Assembly: GCA_947462335.1 (NCBI GenBank)
Contig: OX381708.1
Coordinates: 41,357,377 to 41,421,376, forward strand
DNA: 64,000 bases
Reading direction: 5' to 3'
Origin: Harmothoe impar
Taxonomy: Eukaryota; Annelida; Polychaeta; Phyllodocida; Polynoidae
A program made the position numbers and the translations under genes. The notes under the pieces were generated by a model that did not search any database, was not told the DNA's origin, and saw only the letters and a list, made by a program, of their open reading frames with translations. Within the stretch, counting starts at the first letter, position 1. Every line of letters begins with the position of its first letter. This document shows positions 58,215-64,000 of the stretch, in pieces.

Positions 58215-60401
58215 TGATCCTTCCCCCCTGCTATTCCAGACTATGGTATGGAAACAAATGTCCTATATACTAGGCAGTTAGGTACATGTAGGGGGTAAGT
58301 AACTGGCATAGTTGGTATAATTAAATATAATTATGGTAGACAGGGACGGGAATAATGTGATTTGGGTGTCCTGTTGACAAAAATTGCTATTTTGAAGGAA
58401 AATCACTCAGAAGCCCCTCAGGAAGAAGATTATGGAGGAAATACAATTTTTTTTCCGCTATACATACACTACCACATTACTCTAACTTTTAATGACAATA
58501 ATGAACCCATATGCATTATGGGTAATAAATGGGGGGCAGAATGCTGCTAAAAATTCGCCCAGACATCCCATTTCACAAAATTCATATTTCTTGAAAAATA
58601 TGTTTAAAATGGGACCACTGATACAATTTCTGGTCCGGATTTACCATAATTACTCATAGTTAATGTTAAATATATGGAACAGCATACATCTAGAGCCTTT
58701 TTTTGAAAATTCTATAAAAAATGTCCATTCATTTTGATTTTCTACCGATTTTGAGCCATTTTGGGCCAGTTTTTGGTCCCCGGAGCCTTAAATATTGATT
58801 TTCAACTATGAAAACCCATATGTAACATCAAGAACTCACCTGTCCCGATATTATATGACAAAAAAAATCATTAAAAAATGACTATCCTAAGAATGCTGGC
58901 CTGGGGAAGTGTAAAAATCCCATATGCACAGTTTCTGTGATTTATGACCTTTTAATATATGCCTAATACCAGCTTAATGCATCATCAATTATCTATTCAC
59001 ATGCCAGTAGGCCATAACAATCCTCGTAAAACAATTATAATTATGAAAAATATAGATCACACGAGTGGATTATTTGTTTCACAACAATCAGATTGGCTTA
59101 TGATATTGAAATCTGATGGATCAATAACCGTGTCCTCAAGTACATACCTCCTGTTAAATTTGCCAACAGAAGACACATTGTATATAAACCCATATGCTAT
59201 TGATTCATAGTCTATGTATATACTTATTTCCAATTCGGGAATGTTTTTAACAGGTTGTGTGAGCCTGGTACAACCAGGATGTGGCGTGACTTGAGAGACC
59301 AGTCTACACCAATATACTCGGGAAGCTCTTGGATACCTTTTTTCCTGCCATCCTTAGACTGAGACATTATGTGGTGACTTGTTTACAGCAGTACTACCAC
59401 TCCCTGCCTCAGGATCCCTAAGGCATAGAGTCCATCAACATCGCTAATTATGAAAAATCCTTACTGAGAGTTCCACTGGAGGTCAGAGCGGAACCGAGGG
59501 AATCCACGGATGCAAAATAATGGGAAGGGGGTACTTTATCAAGCCAACTGAATCCTTAGTGGAAAAGCTGTTGAAAGTAGAAATACTGTTAGCATACTGG
59601 ACTTCAGGCTTAATGATCTTAAACTGACAAACCTACTTTTTTTTGTCTGTCAGTTCTACCCACTCCCAAATCCGGTTACTCAAACACTAGCCGCTGCCTA
59701 TCAAGTAGAGAGGTTTGGGGTATGGTGCATAGTTACATGTACAGAACATTATCTCTTCCAAATAGGATGTACATTAAATCGATGACGCAGAATTCCTAGA
59801 ACCCTAGAAAGTCACGTACATGTACCATTGGTTTCCCTGGAATAGCTAGGCTATAAGGTCTAGACCAGCTGCACGCTCTCCTATTTGTTTCACCTTTACT
59901 TTACACTAGCTCGGGTTGAAAGAAGTGAACCCTCAGCTGAAACCACAAACCAAAAGTCAATTCCCACCAGAGATGAGGGCTAACACGTGTACTTGATTAT
60001 ACACAATACAAAAATGAGTATCAATAGTTATGCAGTGTACATGTAGTAACATAGAATAAGTGTAGAGGTATCCCTCCAATGTGCAGTCTTTGGATAGAAT
60101 TAGGCAGAGGGTCATATGCTACCTGCTGTTGAAGAGCAGTCCGGTAACCAACATGTGACGTATTTAGTTTTGGGGTGCAAATGAAATCTTACAGCCATAG
60201 AAAAATAAACCGGTTTAATACACTCCCCAATATGAATACAATCATGTGATACAGATTCCTAGATCAGATGCATAGATCTACTCTCGCATATCCATATCTA
60301 ACTTAGATTGTTTTGTAAGTGTTATATAGCAAGGTAGTTTCTTTTGTGCATCCAGCGAACTGTGGTATAAATATACGTTATGAAAAGATAAAATAAAACA
60401 G
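58215..60401. other. Non-coding stretch, no gene recognised
   Basis: Low-coding DNA; the open frames are short and lack paired splice signals. Another CGCCCAGACAT word lies at 58555. Confidence 0.35.
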
Positions 60402-60480
60402 GAGGTGACTTTGACTACTATTACCTGGAGGATAAGAGCAAACTGTATCGGCTTTCACAACCTATATCCACACGTCCTCT
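60402..60480 (+). CDS. Candidate short exon, unknown host protein
   Basis: 79 nt from acceptor AAATAAAACAG to donor CCTCT|GTAACG. The frame reads GDFDYYYLEDKSKLYRLSQP, a natural-looking peptide. The acceptor lacks a pyrimidine tract. A second open segment follows at about 60505-60608 (TLDKYRQPLLRMENPTKIPK) in a different frame. Confidence 0.35.
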
Positions 60481-60989
60481 GTAACGCCTCCCCTAATACC
60501 AGTATTTACCTTACCTTAGACAAATATAGACAGCCGCTGTTGAGGATGGAAAATCCTACAAAAATACCCAAACACTACAGGACGATAGAACTAGTGTTAA
60601 ACCAACAATGAAGGCAATAATGGCATGACGTGCTTATAATATTAACCTGTCTCCCCTGACATTCCCTGGGATATTATTTATATTCTAAAGCTAGGGGGTG
60701 AGCTTCAGGGAGTAGACCTACTGATGAAGAGAGGTATACAAAGTTGTGGGATGAGACCCAGTAAAACCCAGTTAACCAGACAGGGAGTGCCTGGGTGCTT
60801 CCCCTTGTGCAAACAACTTATCAAAAAGTGTCCATCTTTTATCATCTTTTTGGTGGGCGGTGGCACCACTAGTATACAACAACAATTACCCCATCCATTA
60901 TTACCTCCCCTTTCACAACCCTGGTCATTCCATCGCACCCTATCCTGTTATACTCAACAAAAATGTCCACTATTTGTTCCATTATCAGA

Positions 60990-61200
60990 TACTGCAAACG
61001 TACTTTATTTCGCGCTGTACATATTTTCGCGATTTTCGCGGAAATGAAAATGCGCGAAAATAAGTACAGAGCGAATATTTATCCAGTATAGGCACAGAAC
61101 AACCAAATTACAAAATACGCGAATTTAAAAATGCGCGAAATTGTACTTTATGGCGAATTCGCGAAAATATACATGCGCGAAAATATCTACGTTTACAGTA
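60990..61200. mobile_element. ~207-bp MITE rich in TTCGCG/CGCGAA, TA duplication
   Basis: The ends CTGCAAACGTA and TACGTTTACAG are near-inverted and flanked by TA on both sides, as for Tc1/mariner-derived MITEs. The interior carries many TTTCGCG and GCGCGAAA words in mirrored order. It is non-coding. Confidence 0.7.
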
Positions 61201-61584
61201 GAGGATGGTCTTTTTGGCATGGGCCTTTAACAGTGAGTCAGCTGTGGGTTTTATTTATGATCAAGCTGTGTCAGACAAGTGGATCCTGTAGTGTCGAAAG
61301 TCTTGTATTACCCACCTTCTGAGTGGGTAAAGGTGGCCCCAGTAGTTCCCTGAATATTCTATGTGGGATTTAGTTCAGCAATTCTTATCGATACCCTTTA
61401 ATGATGACATATGTTAAGCCTCTACTAATTAACGTTAACGTTGAATGTACGATTAACTAATACGCATACCAACAACTAAATGTGGTGTATGATCAAGAAA
61501 AAGGTATAGACTTATATCGATATTCAAACCTAACTTTTCAAGTCCTTCCATGATTATTTGCTATGGGAGTACATCCTGCCGTGT

Positions 61585-61693
61585 GTTCATTAGGCAAAAA
61601 TGAGCGCGCGCCTAGGCGTACCTCCTATGGTGGAGGTATGCCAAATGGCGCGCGCCGCTCGCCAAAAGCGCGCGCCTCCCAGGCCTAATGAAC
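61585..61693. repeat. 109-bp GC-rich palindromic miniature element
   Basis: GTTCATTAGGC and GCCTAATGAAC bound the unit. Inside are GCGCGCGCCTAGGCG and GGCGCGCGCC inverted words and a TACCTCC-TATGGT-GGAGGTA hairpin. It is a compact fold-back with several possible pairings. Confidence 0.75.
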
Positions 61694-62925
61694 CCCCCTC
61701 AGTTCTGAAGCATCTGATTTAGGGTTTACCTGTATCTAGAGATCCTGCTCGTAGCTAACACAACCTGTCTGGTCATACAATATGCTTATTATACCTCTTG
61801 TGGTTAGGTGTCAGCCTTTTCTGCAGGCAAACCCGGATATTGCACACATATTGTACAACCCGGTAATAGAAATATGCATGCCCATAGGGGCTTCCATTAT
61901 AACCTTCAGGGATCCAGAGCAATTTTAAAACATAATAGTATACCTGCCATGAACTACAGCGAACAATTACGACCACAAGTATGTGGGATGTGTCTAACTA
62001 TATGAGTCCCCCTTGGTGTGGGTGGAGGATCATTCACCAATCCATTTGTGAAGACCGAATGAAGAGAAAACCGCCCAAAATAAGAAACACATAATAAGAA
62101 AAGGAAGCAAAGGCAATGGACACCTTTTGCCATCCGGGTCAAACCACCACGTGATCCCAATCATCACTCTGATTGATTGTTATGTTCAGGGCCCTGCGCA
62201 TGTACCTCTCAGTCACGAGGAGCAGAGTGTTTGTCCTGAGCTTGTGAGAAATGATGTTCTGAGCGACGTGCCTGAGCAGTGATACTAGTAAATTGGATTC
62301 TGAAGTAACATACATTAGTATGCAAGTCCATCAATTTGGTCAGCACTGGACCCTTACCTATCACTTTTTACTGGGATGTCATAGCAATATCTAATGAGTG
62401 CTTATCTGATAAGATCTCTTTCATGCAGATAGAAATATTGCCTGATTATTTATGCACGTCATAGGAAGAAGCACAATGAATCTGATTCTATCAATTTAAC
62501 TTTAAACCTATGTAAAAAGAAAAGAGCCATATTTTGAACTTGGATGAAACCAGAACGAGTTATCATGGATAAACTCGGCGATTTCAGCAATGCTAGCTAT
62601 ACTAAGCCGGTTATCTTAGACCAGTTACTCAGAAGGACCCCACCAATCTTGGTGCAGCACCCAAGGTGTACGTCGTAAATCGTGGGTATATACCTACAGG
62701 CCTCAAACCCCCAAACAGGCAGGTCGGTGCCGTATTGGGTGTCAGTCATAACGCCCTGCTGTCAGTCTGCTGTCAGCTGTAGATAGGCTGCTGTCAGTAC
62801 ACACCTGACAGCTTGATCCTACACCTCCAGGCCATACGTCTCACTACACCCTGGCTACATGTTGACTTTTGGCCAGATAGTTGAGAGGTGCCATCTAAAT
62901 ATAACCAGTGTTTTTTTCTTCTTAG

Positions 62926-63083
62926 AACCAAACTATATCATAAGCCTTTAAGGCATTTTGATACAATAATCATTTACATAATTTGCAATATACTAGAATT
63001 CCTTTCGGGCCATACTACATCAAACATGGTAACATTTTCGTCACTCATGGAATTCATGCAGAAGGAGAGCTTCATCAATTGCT
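62926..63083 (+). CDS. Candidate internal exon, helical segment
   Basis: 158 nt between a strong acceptor (GTTTTTTTCTTCTTAG) and a good donor (TTGCT|GTAAGA). The frame reads YHKPLRHFDTIIIYIICNIL and SSLMEFMQKESFINC, typical of an amphipathic helical domain. I do not recognise the family. Both splice sites are good, so this is one of the better host exon calls. Confidence 0.45.
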
Positions 63084-63389
63084 GTAAGATAAGGATCAAC
63101 ATGTTACCTGACATCTATGACCTTTCCAACTTAGTGCCCTTGAGCTATACACACATGTTATGTATATAGTACTTCCTATTTATTCTAGTAGTGCTATTTA
63201 TTCTATATGTCCCATTACAAGATAGCGGCTTGTAGGTGGTCCTCCCACACAGGACTCAGTACAACCACCTGTTGGTTTACCTGAGGGGATGTTACCACCT
63301 GTAGAGACATGGGTTAGCTTACAGTACATAGTTCTGACAGAGGTGTCTATCTTACCAAGGGTATTTTAACTAATTTACATTGGGAAGGG

Positions 63390-63560
63390 GCGGGTCAAGG
63401 GGTGGTCCTAGGGTATGGACCCCCCCCCCCCCTTTAGGAAAAAAAAACTTTGATTTTTCTAATGATTATTCTGGTACTCCGCGAGTCGTGACGAGACACT
63501 ATTCAGTGTTTGGTGGGCCCCAGCCTTACAAAGTCCGCACCTTTTGGGAATCCAATATCA
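63390..63560 (+). mobile_element. GGGTCCACC dispersed element, copy 2
   Basis: It shares the words GGACCCCCCCC, TTTTTCTAATGATTATTCTG, GCGAGTCGTGACGAG and CAGTGTTTGGTGGGCC with the reverse complement of 40827-40993. The left end is not sharply defined. Confidence 0.55.
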
Positions 63561-64000
63561 GTCTTGGTTTGAGGTGAGCATGATCTCTGGACATCAGAAG
63601 CAACAAAAAGAGCATCTTAAAATCATATCAGCAGCCATCAAGTGTAGGCTGTCAGGTGCATCACATTTATTTTCATGCAATAGGATCTTACATTGCTTAT
63701 AACATATAATGTTTGCAGATATGCCTGGCTGGTACTCGCAAAACATACTTATTATTGTAGTTTATTTTCAATTGATTACTGCTGACACAAGTAGTGTCAT
63801 TTTTCCAATATGCATGCAGTCTGAATATGTTAATATCAACGATTGTGCCATATATATTGGCATCAAATCTGGTATACCTTGAAATTTGTATCTATAATAC
63901 CAGCTGAGTATACTAACTTCAAGTACTTTAAATATAACGAGGACAGAGTTTTATAAGATATATGTTGGTGGTTGTTACACACCCTTCACTACATACACCT

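Overview
The window looks like genomic DNA of an invertebrate metazoan; I cannot name the species. The reasons are very low coding density, candidate coding pieces shaped like spliced exons (pyrimidine tract + AG on one side, GT on the other), many small inverted-repeat transposons, microsatellites and long C/G homopolymer runs, metazoan-type promoter motifs (CCAAT, TCACGTGA, CCGGAAGT, X-box, kappaB, CRE), and death-domain coding sequence. No rRNA gene, intact tRNA gene, bacterial-type operon or CRISPR array is visible.

The main feature is a complete 9.1-kb element at 14493-23601. It has a perfect 6-bp target duplication (TACATC at 14487-14492 and 23602-23607) and long terminal inverted repeats (TIRs) that begin 5'-AGTAGTAT. 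These are hallmarks of Polinton/Maverick elements, the integrated virus-like transposons. It also carries the decayed remains of a Polinton-type protein-primed DNA polymerase B (pPolB) in two pieces. The 5' piece (18241-20150) has a zinc-finger start, exonuclease motifs and the VGGPSIIFHR motif. A weaker 3' piece lies at about 22343-22866. I see no integrase, packaging ATPase, protease or capsid gene, so the element is non-autonomous. What remains intact is a 500-residue ORF (16569-18071) with a Pro/Ala-rich linker and two tandem death domains, placed behind a TATA/initiator promoter and a duplicated 172-bp upstream cassette. A second promoter-driven gene of unknown family (20415 onward) sits where the polymerase palm domain should be, followed by an Ala-codon tandem repeat and a fold-back element. 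The TIRs hold dense arrays of ETS (CCGGAAGTG), ETS-CRE composite (CCGGAAGTGACGTCA), CACGTG and, on the right, SRF-type CArG motifs. My reading is that this is a defective Polinton carrying death-signalling cargo under host-responsive control.

Left of it (1-14492) are mostly repeats: CAAGGGTCA-type minisatellites, a 91-bp tandem array interrupted by a 480-bp element with a 6-bp duplication, and inverted 21-22-bp minisatellites around a compact Pol II-like unit (TATA, initiator, 24-codon ORF, AATAAA at 10098-10263). There is also a C-rich MITE, a tRNA-like SINE remnant, and a candidate host first exon encoding a signal peptide (13049-13145) below kappaB and CRE motifs.

Right of it (23608-64000) is intron- or intergenic-like DNA with scattered candidate host exons on both strands, more on the minus strand between 35 and 53 kb. 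There are a rearranged reverse-transcriptase fragment near 39.4-39.7 kb, a 1.09-kb fold-back element (50765-51850), and several MITEs and palindromes. Every host exon call is tentative, because splice structure cannot be proved from one sequence.
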